From the NCBI RefSeq assembly GCF_000379805.1, contig NZ_KB903536.1, forward strand, positions 16,348 to 67,092: a stretch of 50,745 nucleotides of DNA, given 5' to 3'. The position numbers and the translations under genes were made by a program. Position 1 is the stretch's first letter; each line of letters begins with the position of its first letter. The DNA comes from Lewinella cohaerens DSM 23179 (GTDB lineage Bacteria > Bacteroidota > Bacteroidia > Chitinophagales > Saprospiraceae). The notes below the pieces were generated by a model. The model searched no databases. It was not told where the DNA came from and was given only the letters and a program-made list of their open reading frames with translations. Positions 35,409 through 44,025 of this stretch are shown one piece after another.

Positions 35409-36122
35409 TTGAAATACCACAAACAAACCTTACCTTCGGACCAAAATACGCTATTGACATTTCCTTACCAGACTCAAACGGACACCCTCGATCTGCATGG
35501 TCTTGCAGTAAACATCACACATATTACCAACGGTGATGAGTTGCTTGATGCCCTAATCAAAAAAGGGGAAGACCATGAGGATTACCTCGACCAACGGATT
35601 CCCTATTGGGCAGACCTTTGGCATTCGGCCATTGCACTGGGAAAGTACTTGGTACGTGAAAACATCATCAGCCCAGGGCTATGTGTAACGGAAATAGGTT
35701 GCGGCCTTGGGTTACCAGGAATTGTTGCAGGCATGTTAGGTGCGAAGGTTACTTTAACCGACTATCTGCCCGAACCTTTAGATTTCTTGAAGAAGAATTG
35801 GAGTCAAAATTTGCAGGTACCCTTGCAAACGTTAACAATGGATTGGCGGAAACCAGCCGAACACCTACAAACCGAATTGTTACTCGCTTCTGATGTCGCT
35901 TACGAACAACGTTTCTTCGCCGATTTGGAGCATGCTTTCAATAAAATGATGGAACCAGGGGGGCGTATTATCTTGACAGAACCCTCTCGCGAAATGGCAA
36001 AAGGTTTTATCGAAAAACTCAGTAATCATACCAATTATAAGTTACAATTGACCAAAGAAGATATCCTCTGGGATGATGTTACCCGTTCCGTCAATATTCT
36101 GGATATCCTGGTACTTATTTGA
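35409..36122 (+). CDS. SAM-dependent methyltransferase, lysine-methyltransferase-like
   Basis: A 237-residue Rossmann methyltransferase. Motif I is VTEIGCGLGLPGIVAG, followed by the acidic end of strand 2 (VTLTDYLPEPLDFLKKNW) and DVAYEQRFFADLEHAF at motif IV. The segment IPYWADLWHSAIALGKYL before motif I is typical of the Methyltransf_16 / METTL20-type protein-lysine methyltransferases. The substrate cannot be told. The reading frame contains no ATG before motif I, so translation probably starts at TTG (35409) or another rare codon. It follows the CBS gene closely, and its 3' end overlaps the convergent peroxiredoxin-like gene by 8 bases. Confidence 0.82.
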   Translation: MKYHKQTLPSDQNTLLTFPYQTQTDTLDLHGLAVNITHITNGDELLDALIKKGEDHEDYLDQRIPYWADLWHSAIALGKYLVRENIISPGLCVTEIGCGLGLPGIVAGMLGAKVTLTDYLPEPLDFLKKNWSQNLQVPLQTLTMDWRKPAEHLQTELLLASDVAYEQRFFADLEHAFNKMMEPGGRIILTEPSREMAKGFIEKLSNHTNYKLQLTKEDILWDDVTRSVNILDILVLI

Positions 36123-36696
36123 TTTCGCAGCAGTTTAGGACGAGGCTTTCGTAATCCGGACGATCATGAGAAAGGCGGTGAATGAAAGCATCCTTTATTT
36201 TTCCTTTATGGATAACGAATACACCTGGCATCTGAAACCCGTCTCCGATACGCCTAAAACCAGCGCCATTCCCTTCGACGACACTAGACTGGAATCCTCG
36301 GATCCATGACTGTAGTCCATACAGCTGGGTGAAGTTGCCTTTCACCAATCCAAATTTTGCATAATAATTACACTCGGGGTCGCTGATATGAATAGCACCT
36401 GATAATTCGTAACGCTGAAAATATCGATCAGCGATCTTGTTTTCTGTCATGTGAACAAAAACAACACTAATTCCCTTTGATTCAATCCGGGGCTTAATCT
36501 TAGCAATATCACTTAATGCCTCGCGACAGAAGGTACAGCCAAAGTGTCTTAAGAAAACCAATAATACGGGGTGCCCAAGAGAAAGTTGCCAGAGGTTGGT
36601 ACCTTGGTTAGTGAGCATGCTCTCCATCGTCTCCTTGTCCACTGAAAATGTACTCATATACCGCTTCTGAGATGAATTTATTTCATTCCCGCCCAT
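36115..36696 (-). CDS. Peroxiredoxin-like AhpC/TSA-family protein (SelL-like)
   Basis: A 193-residue thioredoxin-fold protein. The redox site is CTFC in LVFLRHFGCTFCREALSDIAKI, following the first strand. The C-terminal half has GDGFQMPGVFVIHKGKIKDAFIH, with the cis-proline typical of the fold. It resembles the SelL / PRXL2 branch of AhpC/TSA proteins, in which the CxxC replaces the selenocysteine pair; peroxide or disulfide reduction is likely. The ATG at 36696 is used; an ATG at 36657 (MSTFSVDKE) is an equally good start. It converges on the methyltransferase gene with an 8-base overlap. Confidence 0.8.
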   Translation of the reverse strand: MGGNEINSSQKRYMSTFSVDKETMESMLTNQGTNLWQLSLGHPVLLVFLRHFGCTFCREALSDIAKIKPRIESKGISVVFVHMTENKIADRYFQRYELSGAIHISDPECNYYAKFGLVKGNFTQLYGLQSWIRGFQSSVVEGNGAGFRRIGDGFQMPGVFVIHKGKIKDAFIHRLSHDRPDYESLVLNCCEIK

Positions 36697-36795
36697 CTAA
36701 CAAAATTAGGGTAGCTAATTGTTCATGGTTTTTTACTAATTTTTACCCTTGCAGCAGATACAAGCGGATTAACAAGCTATTTCAGAAAACAAAAC

Positions 36796-36821
36796 GGACT
36801 ACCTTCAAATGAAGATAGTCC
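36796..36821 (-). terminator. Terminator of the coiled-coil protein gene
   Basis: Near-perfect 12-bp stem with a 2-base loop (GGACTACCTTCA / TGAAGATAGTCC, one mismatch). On the minus strand it is followed by GTTTTGTTTT, 38 bases after the stop at 36859. Confidence 0.75.
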
Positions 36822-36858
36822 TATTGGTTCGCTAAACATTAGTGTTAAGCTGATTTGA

Positions 36859-37098
36859 TCAGGCGTCAGAAACGGCCAGATCATTTTCGTACTTCCTTAC
36901 TAAATTAGCCTGATTAGAAGCCAGGTGATTTAATACCTTTAGTTCATCTTCCAATTTAGCGGAGTGTTCTTTGAATTCAACCAATTCGCTTAATGCTTTT
37001 CGTTTGCGGTTAATGTCCAAAATTCGATTCAGGGTCTGTTTTAAGGCAATACGGGTTCTTAGCAACCTCTGCTTGAGAGACCTACGATTCATGAGCAT
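36859..37098 (-). CDS. Small coiled-coil protein, unknown
   Basis: A 79-residue protein from the ATG at 37098; a second ATG at 37092 is just as likely, while the longer frame to 37143 adds a non-homogeneous hydrophobic leader and is doubted. The N-terminus is very basic (NRRSLKQRLLRTRIALKQTLNR). The rest is a heptad-like helix rich in Glu, Lys and Leu (LSELVEFKEHSAKLEDELKVLNHLASNQANLV). No known family. A terminator follows directly, so it has its own transcript. The basic end could contact nucleic acid and the helix could dimerise; this is inference from composition. Confidence 0.6.
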   Translation of the reverse strand: MLMNRRSLKQRLLRTRIALKQTLNRILDINRKRKALSELVEFKEHSAKLEDELKVLNHLASNQANLVRKYENDLAVSDA

Positions 37099-37314
37099 TG
37101 GGTTTGATGATAAAACGATTGTATAGCAGACATAAAAACACATTCACAATTCTTACGCTGATCATCCTTAAAATTACGAATAATATTTTGAATATATCAA
37201 TTATTCCAAATTTTAACAAATGACGATTACTTCCTATAAAACCCTCCAATCCCCAATTTAGTTTGCCTTCAAAGAAATTTTAACATCCAATCCTCCTGTT
37301 TTTTATACAAACTG

Positions 37315-39378
37315 TTACTGTTGAATTTTTGACCAATTCCGATAAATGGCCCAGCCTGCTATCAAAGACAGCAAAAGGCTTACAGTAGCCTGCCCAAATG
37401 CACCATAAAGTAAAAACCCAGTACTAAACAACAAACCATAGACCAAAAAGCAACCTGCAAACATACAGCTCAACTCTAGCATAAATGAGCTTGTGGGGAT
37501 AGGAGCAGCCAACTCTTCTGCTTTTTTAGCATACTGGATGACAGCATCCCAGCCCGCTGAATGTGGGCGAATGAGGCGGTAAAACCGAATAAGTGTGTCT
37601 TTTGAAGTAGGCCTGGTCACGAAGGTCACCAAGACCCACCCCACGGTTGTTATCCCAACACTATACACTAAGCGGGCATGATCTGGTAAATCAACAGGAT
37701 GCAAAAACTCAAAATAAACAGCAACGAAGAAAGATATAAACATCGCTGCAATTTCAGAATAAGCATTTATCCTCCACCAAAACCAACGGAGGATAAATAA
37801 AAGTCCTGTACCTGCTCCAATTTGGAGAATGATATTGAAAGCCGCCAGCGCATCTTCCAAAGCTAACGCCAATAGCGCAGCCAACGCCATCAGAACAACG
37901 GTAGCAAAACGGCCAAGCCGAACCTGTTCCTGCTCTGTTGCTTCAGGCTTCAGGAAGCGCCTGTAGACATCATTAACCAAATAAGAAGCGCCCCAATTGA
38001 GGTGCGTAGAGATCGTAGACATGAAAGCGGCGATCAAAGCTGCTAACAGTAGCCCTAATAGTCCAGAAGGCATAAATTGCAGCATCAGCGAGAACCCGAG
38101 GTCATGCCCCAGCTTACTCAATGCAATATCCGGTTTTGCCAAATGGATATAAACCAAGCCTTCCTCGGTCAGCGGATCGGTCCATTTTGCTTTATCTGTA
38201 GCCGTCTTATTTTTTTCGTGATAAATATAGGCCAATGATCGTACTTCCAACGACATTGGATGATCTTGAACAATCGCTGCTAGTCGTTCATAATCAGCCT
38301 CTTCTTCCTGTCCGGAATTTTGGGCTATTTGATAAGCAAGACCAGCCTCTAATGAAGCCAAAGCAGCATCATCAAGGTGATTGTTCAAAAAATCTGCTGC
38401 ATCGGCATGTACGTAGACTTGAGGCGTTGCCGGAGAAGGGTTAACCTTTAACGGGTAATAAATAAGGGAAGCAAGGGCAATCAGTAACCAAGGCCAAGGC
38501 CGGAGTGCATAATGAGTTATATTAAACAATAGCGTAGCACCAATCGCATGTTTCTCGTCTTTGGCAGACAACATTCTCTGCACGATATAGCCTCCTCCTC
38601 CGGGCTCTGCCCCAGGATACCAGACGGACCACCACTGCACCGCCAAAGGAAGGATAAATAACGGCCATACAACTTCCCAATTATTGAAATCGGGTAAGAA
38701 GTTCAATTTCCCTTGTAAATTGGGATGAGCCAATAAGCTATCAAGCCCTTGAATATCCGGACGATCGAGAATAATCATGGCAGCCCATACCATTCCCCCC
38801 ATCGCCAGGACAAACTGAAAAAAGTCGGTAATAATAACGCCTCTTAATCCACCTAGGCCTGTGTATACAACGGTAACAAGAGAAGCAATCAGAACCGTTT
38901 GTACGGGGGTGAGCCCCAGTAAGACGCTCCCAATCTTAATTGCTGCCAGGCAGACGGTCGCCATGATCATAACGTTAAAGATAACGCCCAGGTAAACCGC
39001 TCGAAATCCTCGTAAAAAAGAAGCAGGCTTACCACTATATCGAAGTTCGTAAAACTCGAGGTCTGTTAATACACCGGACCTTCGCCAAAGTTTAGCATAT
39101 AGAAAAACTGTGAGCATTCCCGTGAGCAGGAAAGCCCACCAGACCCAGTTGCCGGATACACCATTCTGACGAACAATGTCGGACACTAAATTTGGGGTAT
39201 CAGCACTAAAGGTAGTGGCAACCATACTGATACCAAGGAGCCACCAGGGCATACCGCGGCCAGACAGAAAAAATTCGGCAAAACCTTTACCGGCTCGGCG
39301 AGAGGTCCAGACCCCAATTACCAATGAGAAAAGGAAAAAGGCGGCAATGATGCCCCAGTCAAGGGTACTCAAACGCAT
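37315..39378 (-). CDS. Sodium:solute symporter family transporter
   Basis: A 687-residue inner-membrane protein of the SSS family with about 14 helices. The start LDWGIIAAFFLFSLVIGVWTSRRAGKGFAEFFLSGRGMPWW is typical. Helix 1-2 and helix 8 motifs (GADPGGGGY-like AEPGGGGYIVQRMLSAKDEKHA; AAFMSTISTHLNWGASYLVNDVYRRF) contain the residues that form the sodium site. A soluble insert of about 100 residues (about 305-425; ATPQVYVHADAADFLNNHLDD onward) lies between helices and is not normal for the family. C-terminal helices follow. The transported solute is unknown. It stands alone, on the same strand as the 465-residue unknown gene but separated from it by a strong terminator. Confidence 0.9.
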   Translation of the reverse strand: MRLSTLDWGIIAAFFLFSLVIGVWTSRRAGKGFAEFFLSGRGMPWWLLGISMVATTFSADTPNLVSDIVRQNGVSGNWVWWAFLLTGMLTVFLYAKLWRRSGVLTDLEFYELRYSGKPASFLRGFRAVYLGVIFNVMIMATVCLAAIKIGSVLLGLTPVQTVLIASLVTVVYTGLGGLRGVIITDFFQFVLAMGGMVWAAMIILDRPDIQGLDSLLAHPNLQGKLNFLPDFNNWEVVWPLFILPLAVQWWSVWYPGAEPGGGGYIVQRMLSAKDEKHAIGATLLFNITHYALRPWPWLLIALASLIYYPLKVNPSPATPQVYVHADAADFLNNHLDDAALASLEAGLAYQIAQNSGQEEEADYERLAAIVQDHPMSLEVRSLAYIYHEKNKTATDKAKWTDPLTEEGLVYIHLAKPDIALSKLGHDLGFSLMLQFMPSGLLGLLLAALIAAFMSTISTHLNWGASYLVNDVYRRFLKPEATEQEQVRLGRFATVVLMALAALLALALEDALAAFNIILQIGAGTGLLFILRWFWWRINAYSEIAAMFISFFVAVYFEFLHPVDLPDHARLVYSVGITTVGWVLVTFVTRPTSKDTLIRFYRLIRPHSAGWDAVIQYAKKAEELAAPIPTSSFMLELSCMFAGCFLVYGLLFSTGFLLYGAFGQATVSLLLSLIAGWAIYRNWSKIQQ

Positions 39379-39470
39379 AGGAAGGAACTTTAACGACGAT
39401 AGCGTATTAGTTAATCGTGCTCAATTTAACAAATTCCGTGCCTTGCGCAATACTTTTAAGCCTCCGTATT

Positions 39471-39512
39471 CATCAAAAAAGCCGCAGGCAGTGCCTGCGG
39501 CTTTTTTTGATG
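39471..39512 (-). terminator. Strong terminator after the 465-residue unknown gene
   Basis: GCCGCAGGCA / TGCCTGCGGC stem flanked by A6 and T7, so it can work in both directions; the gene ending at 39518 is transcribed into it. Confidence 0.92.
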
Positions 39513-39517
39513 CCTAT

Positions 39518-40915
39518 TTATTCGTCTTCTTTCTTCTTACGCTTACGCCGTGTTTTGAAGAGATTGACAATTTCTTTGTCCGTCAAGAAGCCAAAATCAA
39601 GGAATGTCGCTGAAACAAACTTTTTGATATCCTGGTAGTCTTTACCGCGCTTATCCGTATAGACTTTCAACAACTTTTTAACATAAGCCATTGAAAGTTC
39701 TTTAAGGTCTTGGTTAAACTTCTGGTTGCCAAAGAGCCCCATGTAAACGGCAAAAAGCTTTGTAATCTCAAAATATTCAGGGTAATCCTTTGCTTCAAGA
39801 TTTTTAACAAAAATGTCAAAATAATGAAAAATAGTACGACGGATACCTTCATTAAAAGAGGAAAGCCCTTCATGGTTTAGGTATACCTCCCGAATTGCCT
39901 CTTGGGTTGGCTCGTTGGTATAGCCCTCTGTATGAATTTTTTCAATGATCGTAAAGTAATCACTAAGTTGATCATCGGTTTGGCGATCATATAGTGCAGC
40001 CAGATTCAGATCAGCCTCGGGTGTGAGTTTTACTTCTTTATGAGCATGGAGGTACAACAAAAACTCCAACTGAGCCTCATCAGCATCAGGCAAACTTGTA
40101 CGCATTTTCTCAATGGCTTCACTTAGTACTACCTGGCTATCGTCAGGCAATTCAAAGAAAGCACCATAGAGTGTAGCTATTTTCATGTGCTCTGTTGTAC
40201 CATTGAGTTCATCACTGCTCACAAAAGTATCAAGAGGGGGGACAATGGAAGAATTATCTTCCTGGGTATTGATACGGTACAAAAGGAAGCGCTCAAGGCC
40301 AGCGTATTCGATAGTAAGCTCTGCTGGCGTATCCGGAAACACAACAGAGAGGTAGTTTTCACTAACAAACTGGCGGTTATAGCGAGCATAATCACGCTTA
40401 CGTTCATCCAATACCCGTAAGCGGTCTGATTTCAAGCCTTGCAAGTAATGGCGTACTCGGCGATTATCTATCGCATTGATCAAGTTAGTCACCCAGATAT
40501 CACTACTTAAAGCGAACCCAATCTGGATCGTTTGCCCAATCCGTTTTTTAAGAATATCAAAATTTGCTGAATTGCAAATGGCCAGGAGAATATCCTGAAA
40601 ATGATGTTGTGGTCGAGTGTACTTGTAACGATGATCGACGGTTCCTCTTAATACACTAAAACCGAGGATACGAGGCAGGAATAGACCTTCAAAGGCCGTA
40701 TCCAGAAGGATGCGCTCGAGGTGGATAAGTTGTAGTGGGTGATGGGCTGCTACATCCTGATAAACCAAATTGATGTTTGGCTCAAACATCTCTTTAAGGG
40801 TATTGAAGTATTCTTCTTCTTCCTCTTCAAGATATTGCTGCAAAACTTCACTTGCCTGGATTTCTCCGGCTATTGTTTCTAATCTTTCCAGATATTCTGG
40901 TATTAACTCATACAT
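39518..40915 (-). CDS. Conserved-looking cytosolic protein of unknown function
   Basis: A 465-residue soluble protein with no signal peptide or membrane segment. It is mostly helical, with an acidic run EEEEEE near residue 33, many Leu/Tyr/Glu residues, and a very basic end (FKTRRKRKKKEDE). No catalytic motif or named domain is recognised. Its length, good codon use and clean start and stop support a real gene. A TATATTTG promoter and two leader hairpins lie upstream, and a strong terminator lies downstream, so it is a single-gene unit. Neighbour rpsP and the basic tail make a nucleic-acid or ribosome link possible, but this is a guess. Confidence 0.75.
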   Translation of the reverse strand: MYELIPEYLERLETIAGEIQASEVLQQYLEEEEEEYFNTLKEMFEPNINLVYQDVAAHHPLQLIHLERILLDTAFEGLFLPRILGFSVLRGTVDHRYKYTRPQHHFQDILLAICNSANFDILKKRIGQTIQIGFALSSDIWVTNLINAIDNRRVRHYLQGLKSDRLRVLDERKRDYARYNRQFVSENYLSVVFPDTPAELTIEYAGLERFLLYRINTQEDNSSIVPPLDTFVSSDELNGTTEHMKIATLYGAFFELPDDSQVVLSEAIEKMRTSLPDADEAQLEFLLYLHAHKEVKLTPEADLNLAALYDRQTDDQLSDYFTIIEKIHTEGYTNEPTQEAIREVYLNHEGLSSFNEGIRRTIFHYFDIFVKNLEAKDYPEYFEITKLFAVYMGLFGNQKFNQDLKELSMAYVKKLLKVYTDKRGKDYQDIKKFVSATFLDFGFLTDKEIVNLFKTRRKRKKKEDE

Positions 40916-40938
40916 CCTAAGCTATTTTTTATAAAAGC

Positions 40939-40974
40939 GAACCTGGTAGTGCAACATTCGGCACTACCAGGTTC
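40939..40974 (-). promoter_or_regulatory. 14-bp hairpin in the leader of the unknown gene
   Basis: GAACCTGGTAGTGC / GCACTACCAGGTTC, loop of 8 bases, 24 bases before the start codon at 40915. On the minus strand it is followed by GCTTTTATAAAAAA, so it might also act as a weak second terminator for rpsP. Confidence 0.6.
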
Positions 40975-41019
40975 ACTGCAATAATTTTGGAATAAAGTAT
41001 GGCTTTTAGGAAGCCGTTG

Positions 41020-41027
41020 CAAATATA
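41020..41027 (-). promoter_or_regulatory. -7 box upstream of the 465-residue unknown gene
   Basis: TATATTTG on the minus strand fits TAnnTTTG. Transcription would begin near 41014, giving a leader of about 100 bases that includes two hairpins. Confidence 0.5.
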
Positions 41028-41079
41028 CATTGTGTATTCTGCAAAAAATAATTTCGGACGTTAAAATATAAATGGAAAA

Positions 41080-41108
41080 GGGCTTACCTGCCAGTAGCAG
41101 ATAAGCCC
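41080..41108 (-). terminator. rpsP terminator
   Basis: Stem GGGCTTATCTGC / GCAGGTAAGCCC on the minus strand, followed by TTTTCC, 29 bases past the rpsP stop. Confidence 0.8.
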
Positions 41109-41137
41109 TAAGTCAGCTTTTATAGAAAACGAAGGGT

Positions 41138-41713
41138 TTAAGCTTCGTCCTTCTTTTCTTCTTCAGCAGCTGGTGCTTCTTCCGTAGCAGCTTCAGCAGC
41201 AGGTGCTTCTTCGGCTGGTGCTTCAGGAGCGGCCTCTTCAGCAGCAGGAGCCTCTTCAGCAGCTGGTGCTTCTTCGACTACAGGAGCTTCTTCGACAATT
41301 ACAGGTGCATTGCCAAACAATTTAGCGTGGAAGTTCTCGATTTCTGCAAGAGAAGCATCGCGGCGAGCAGCCACTTTTTCTTCTTTAGCGTCAATCCATT
41401 CTTGCCATTTCTTATCGGCTTCCTCTTGGGTAAGCGCACCTTTTTGTACACCACGCATCAAGTGCTTGCGGTACATTACACCTTTGAAACGAAGGATAGC
41501 GCGAACGGTATCCGTAGGCTGTGCACCCTTCATCAACCATTCGTAAGCCTCTTCACGATCGATATCGATGGTAGCAGGCTTAGTCATAGGGTTGTAAGTA
41601 CCCAACTTAGAGATAAAACGGCCATCACGTGGTGAACGTGCGTCGGCAACTACGATGTGGTAGAAAGGGCGTTTTTTACGACCCTTACGCTGTAAGCGAA
41701 TTTTAACTGGCAT
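41138..41713 (-). CDS. rpsP: 30S ribosomal protein S16 with long acidic tail
   Basis: A 191-residue protein. Residues 1-82 are the conserved S16 domain ([49 protein letters not shown]). An extension follows with a helical part (about 83-130) and a low-complexity tail of about 55 residues built from repeats of EEAPAAEE. E. coli S16 is only 82 residues; longer S16 is usual in Bacteroidota, but the Ala/Glu/Pro tail is striking. In many bacteria rpsP is followed by rimM and trmD; here trmD lies about 1.5 kb away on the other strand. It has its own TATCTTTG promoter and terminator. Confidence 0.97.
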   Translation of the reverse strand: MPVKIRLQRKGRKKRPFYHIVVADARSPRDGRFISKLGTYNPMTKPATIDIDREEAYEWLMKGAQPTDTVRAILRFKGVMYRKHLMRGVQKGALTQEEADKKWQEWIDAKEEKVAARRDASLAEIENFHAKLFGNAPVIVEEAPVVEEAPAAEEAPAAEEAAPEAPAEEAPAAEAATEEAPAAEEEKKDEA

Positions 41714-41807
41714 ATTTAAATGTCCTGTTTTGTTGAATGATCCCCGTTTACCTTGTCCAGCAAGCTACGGGATTGCCAAATTTCCCACCCTTTTCCGAGC
41801 GGAGCCG

Positions 41808-41815
41808 CAAAGATA
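41808..41815 (-). promoter_or_regulatory. rpsP promoter -7 box
   Basis: TATCTTTG on the minus strand, identical to the rpsU box. The predicted leader is about 90 bases. Confidence 0.6.
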
Positions 41816-41854
41816 CGCTTATTTCGTTACCCTGGTAACTTTTGCTTAGATTTA

Positions 41855-41896
41855 TTCGTTCTCGCTGCGCTTGTAGAAGTGCTCGTTACACTCGCG
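41855..41896. repeat. Two units of the 21-nt repeat, reversed
   Basis: Read on the minus strand, 41896-41876 is CGCGAGTGTAACGAGCACTTC, a 21-base unit like those at 19852-19935; over its last 16 bases it matches unit 1 there at 14 positions. A second, weaker unit follows (41875-41855). Confidence 0.6.
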
Positions 41897-41940
41897 AGGA
41901 TGCAATTTCGATAAACGGGAATTGCGAGGCGATCACTAAG

Positions 41941-43023
41941 CTAACACCCGCCCCAACTTTCAAGAGTATCATCGGCTACGCGGTGCCACTCCCAGTTTCC
42001 CTCCTTTTGTTCAGACATTAAAAGGAAAAAACTTTCTGAACCGCCACAACATTCACTCGTGTTGGGCTGGTAGAAAATCAGGTCTGGCATCAAGTCGCCA
42101 TTAAGATCCCCTTGCCAGAAGATTCGTGGATAATGATGAAAATAAGTTATTAATTCTTCATCAGGATAAGTAACAAACTCTGATGTAAATGATTGATCAG
42201 GATTTACCCGATAGTAATTTGAATTCTGATAATAACTTATTCCAAGAGAATAATCGATTTCATCCTCAGACGCATAAGTTCTTTTTGTCGGCTGGGCATG
42301 GCCGGAAAGTACGTATTTCCCACCGTCATTGGTATCAAAGATATTGAGTTGTTGGTAAGGATATATTTGTTGTCCCCACTCAGGGTAATTGCTTGATTCA
42401 CTATGATAAGTCTTTTGAACTAATTCTTCTACCGCTGCAACGGGTTGATGAGTGCCAATGAAAAGAAACACATAGTCGTCAGATACTTCTAGGTCCATAC
42501 TTACCAGCCCCTCTTCATCGTCCCAGTTGTAGTGTTCCTCCATTGTCATTGGCTCAAAATCTACTTGAGGGTTCACTTTCTTTAGGCGAAAGCCCCATTG
42601 CTCCTCCCCTGCCTTGGCAATGAGTGCATACCAATGAAGATCATTGTCATAATTGAGTGAACTGACTCGCATTCCAGGAATAACGATACGAAAATCACTA
42701 TTTATCCCGTCTTCTGATGGTCTAAACAAATGGCCCCTTTTCAGATAAGGCGAGAATAAGTACCCTTGTTTTTGTTCATATCGAACAGGTAGCCAGTACC
42801 CGCTGATGTCTCCAATGGTATCCCTTTGTTCGTAATTGATTTCATCTTCCAACGCAGTGACCTGGGTATTAAAAGGAATCGCAGTTAAACGATCATACTC
42901 AAGTCCGGGGCCTTCCCGGAGCGTAAGTCCTGAAGTCGCCGTGACTGTAAAAAAAGCCTCGTCGTACTGTCCGAATAAAGAATGAGTGCTGATAATGATT
43001 ATTGCCAATAGTGTGGTGCGCAT
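41941..43023 (-). CDS. Secreted SH3-domain protein, unknown
   Basis: A 360-residue protein from the ATG at 43023, which begins the signal peptide (MRTTLLAIIIISTHSLFG); the longer frame to 43113 lacks a signal. Residues about 25-95 form a bacterial SH3 domain (TATSGLTLREGPGLEYDRLTAIPFNTQVTAL, ISGYWLPVRYEQKQGYLFSPYL), usually a peptidoglycan- or peptide-binding module. The rest is beta-rich and not recognised. It contains DLNGDLMPDLIFYQPN, an Asp-rich calcium-binding-like or FG-GAP-like segment, and ends ESWGGC. Probably periplasmic. It is divergent from trmD. Confidence 0.78.
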   Translation of the reverse strand: MRTTLLAIIIISTHSLFGQYDEAFFTVTATSGLTLREGPGLEYDRLTAIPFNTQVTALEDEINYEQRDTIGDISGYWLPVRYEQKQGYLFSPYLKRGHLFRPSEDGINSDFRIVIPGMRVSSLNYDNDLHWYALIAKAGEEQWGFRLKKVNPQVDFEPMTMEEHYNWDDEEGLVSMDLEVSDDYVFLFIGTHQPVAAVEELVQKTYHSESSNYPEWGQQIYPYQQLNIFDTNDGGKYVLSGHAQPTKRTYASEDEIDYSLGISYYQNSNYYRVNPDQSFTSEFVTYPDEELITYFHHYPRIFWQGDLNGDLMPDLIFYQPNTSECCGGSESFFLLMSEQKEGNWEWHRVADDTLESWGGC

Positions 43024-43147
43024 GTTCTTGTGATTTAGTTGATGCACCAAAAATAGAGGCACATCTACCGCCAAACTACCCTTGATGAGTAAGTGTCGTA
43101 ACTGGCTGAGCATTTGTAAACGCGTATTAGAAATTGACTGTCAAAAA

Positions 43148-43178
43148 TTGTGAGTAAGAGAAAAAATGGTCAGCTTTG
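43148..43178 (+). promoter_or_regulatory. Possible trmD promoter
   Basis: TTG at 43148 and CAGCTTTG at 43171-43178 (one base off TAnnTTTG apart from its first position) are 20 bases apart. This would put the transcript start after 43178, which favours the ATG at 43196 over 43166. Confidence 0.4.
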
Positions 43179-43195
43179 CGAAAAATCAGCCGTCC

Positions 43196-43876
43196 ATGCG
43201 TATTGATATTATTTCCGTGATGCCCGAGTTATTGCGCAGTCCGTTTGAGCATTCGATCATGAAGCGTGCGCAAGACAAGGGCTTATTAGAAGTTGTCACC
43301 CATAATTTACGTGACTATGGCTTGGGCAAACACAAGCAAATTGACGACTACCAATTCGGGGGCGGCGCCGGAATGGTCATGATGTGTGAGCCATTGGCCA
43401 ACTGCATTGATGACCTCATGAAGGAACGTACCTACGATGACATCATTTTTCTTACGCCTGATGGAGAACGGTATCGGCAGGCTATTGCCAATCACCTTTC
43501 TCTTAAAGAAAACCTCCTATTCATCTGTGGGCATTATAAAGGGATTGATGAACGTATCCGTGAACATTATGTGACCAGGGAAATAAGTATTGGTGACTAC
43601 GTATTAAGTGGTGGCGAATTGGCTGCGGCAGTAGTGGTAGATTCTATAGGCCGGCTGCTCCCCGGAGTTTTAGGAGATGAGCAATCAGCACTGACCGATT
43701 CCTTTCAGGACGATCTACTAGCGCCCCCTGTATATACCCGTCCAGCTTCTTTTCGGGGGCAAGACATTCCAGATATCCTCCGCTCGGGAAACACCCCAAA
43801 AATTGAAGAGTGGCGCTATGAACAGGCATTGGCCCGTACCCAAGCCAGGCGGCCTGATTTACTGGATGAGGATTAG
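43196..43876 (+). CDS. trmD: tRNA (guanine-N1)-methyltransferase
   Basis: A 226-residue protein from the ATG at 43196 ([13 protein letters not shown]), the start that matches the family; the frame extends ten codons upstream. The knotted SAM-binding region is clear: [13 protein letters not shown] and [29 protein letters not shown] is the N-terminal conserved motif, and the C-terminal domain ([30 protein letters not shown]) recognises the tRNA anticodon loop. It methylates G37 of tRNAs reading CNN codons and is essential in most bacteria. Unlike the classical rpsP-rimM-trmD-rplS cluster, it stands apart from rpsP here and is divergent from the SH3 protein gene. Confidence 0.97.
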   Translation: MRIDIISVMPELLRSPFEHSIMKRAQDKGLLEVVTHNLRDYGLGKHKQIDDYQFGGGAGMVMMCEPLANCIDDLMKERTYDDIIFLTPDGERYRQAIANHLSLKENLLFICGHYKGIDERIREHYVTREISIGDYVLSGGELAAAVVVDSIGRLLPGVLGDEQSALTDSFQDDLLAPPVYTRPASFRGQDIPDILRSGNTPKIEEWRYEQALARTQARRPDLLDED

Positions 43877-44025
43877 TTAGATGGTTTGTTTGTTAGATGG
43901 TTGACCTTTGACCTTTGAGCTTCCCTAAATCACGTTGACAGCGTTTTTTTTAACAAGACTAGGCGATACTAATTTGTCTGCTGAATTGATTTCTTAACAA
44001 GCCATCAACATGGTACAACACAATA

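Noticed and set aside
43877-43920. Short repeats TTAGATGGTT and GACCTTTGACCTTTGA after trmD
   Set aside because: Very short local duplications with no structure or second locus; probably neutral slippage.
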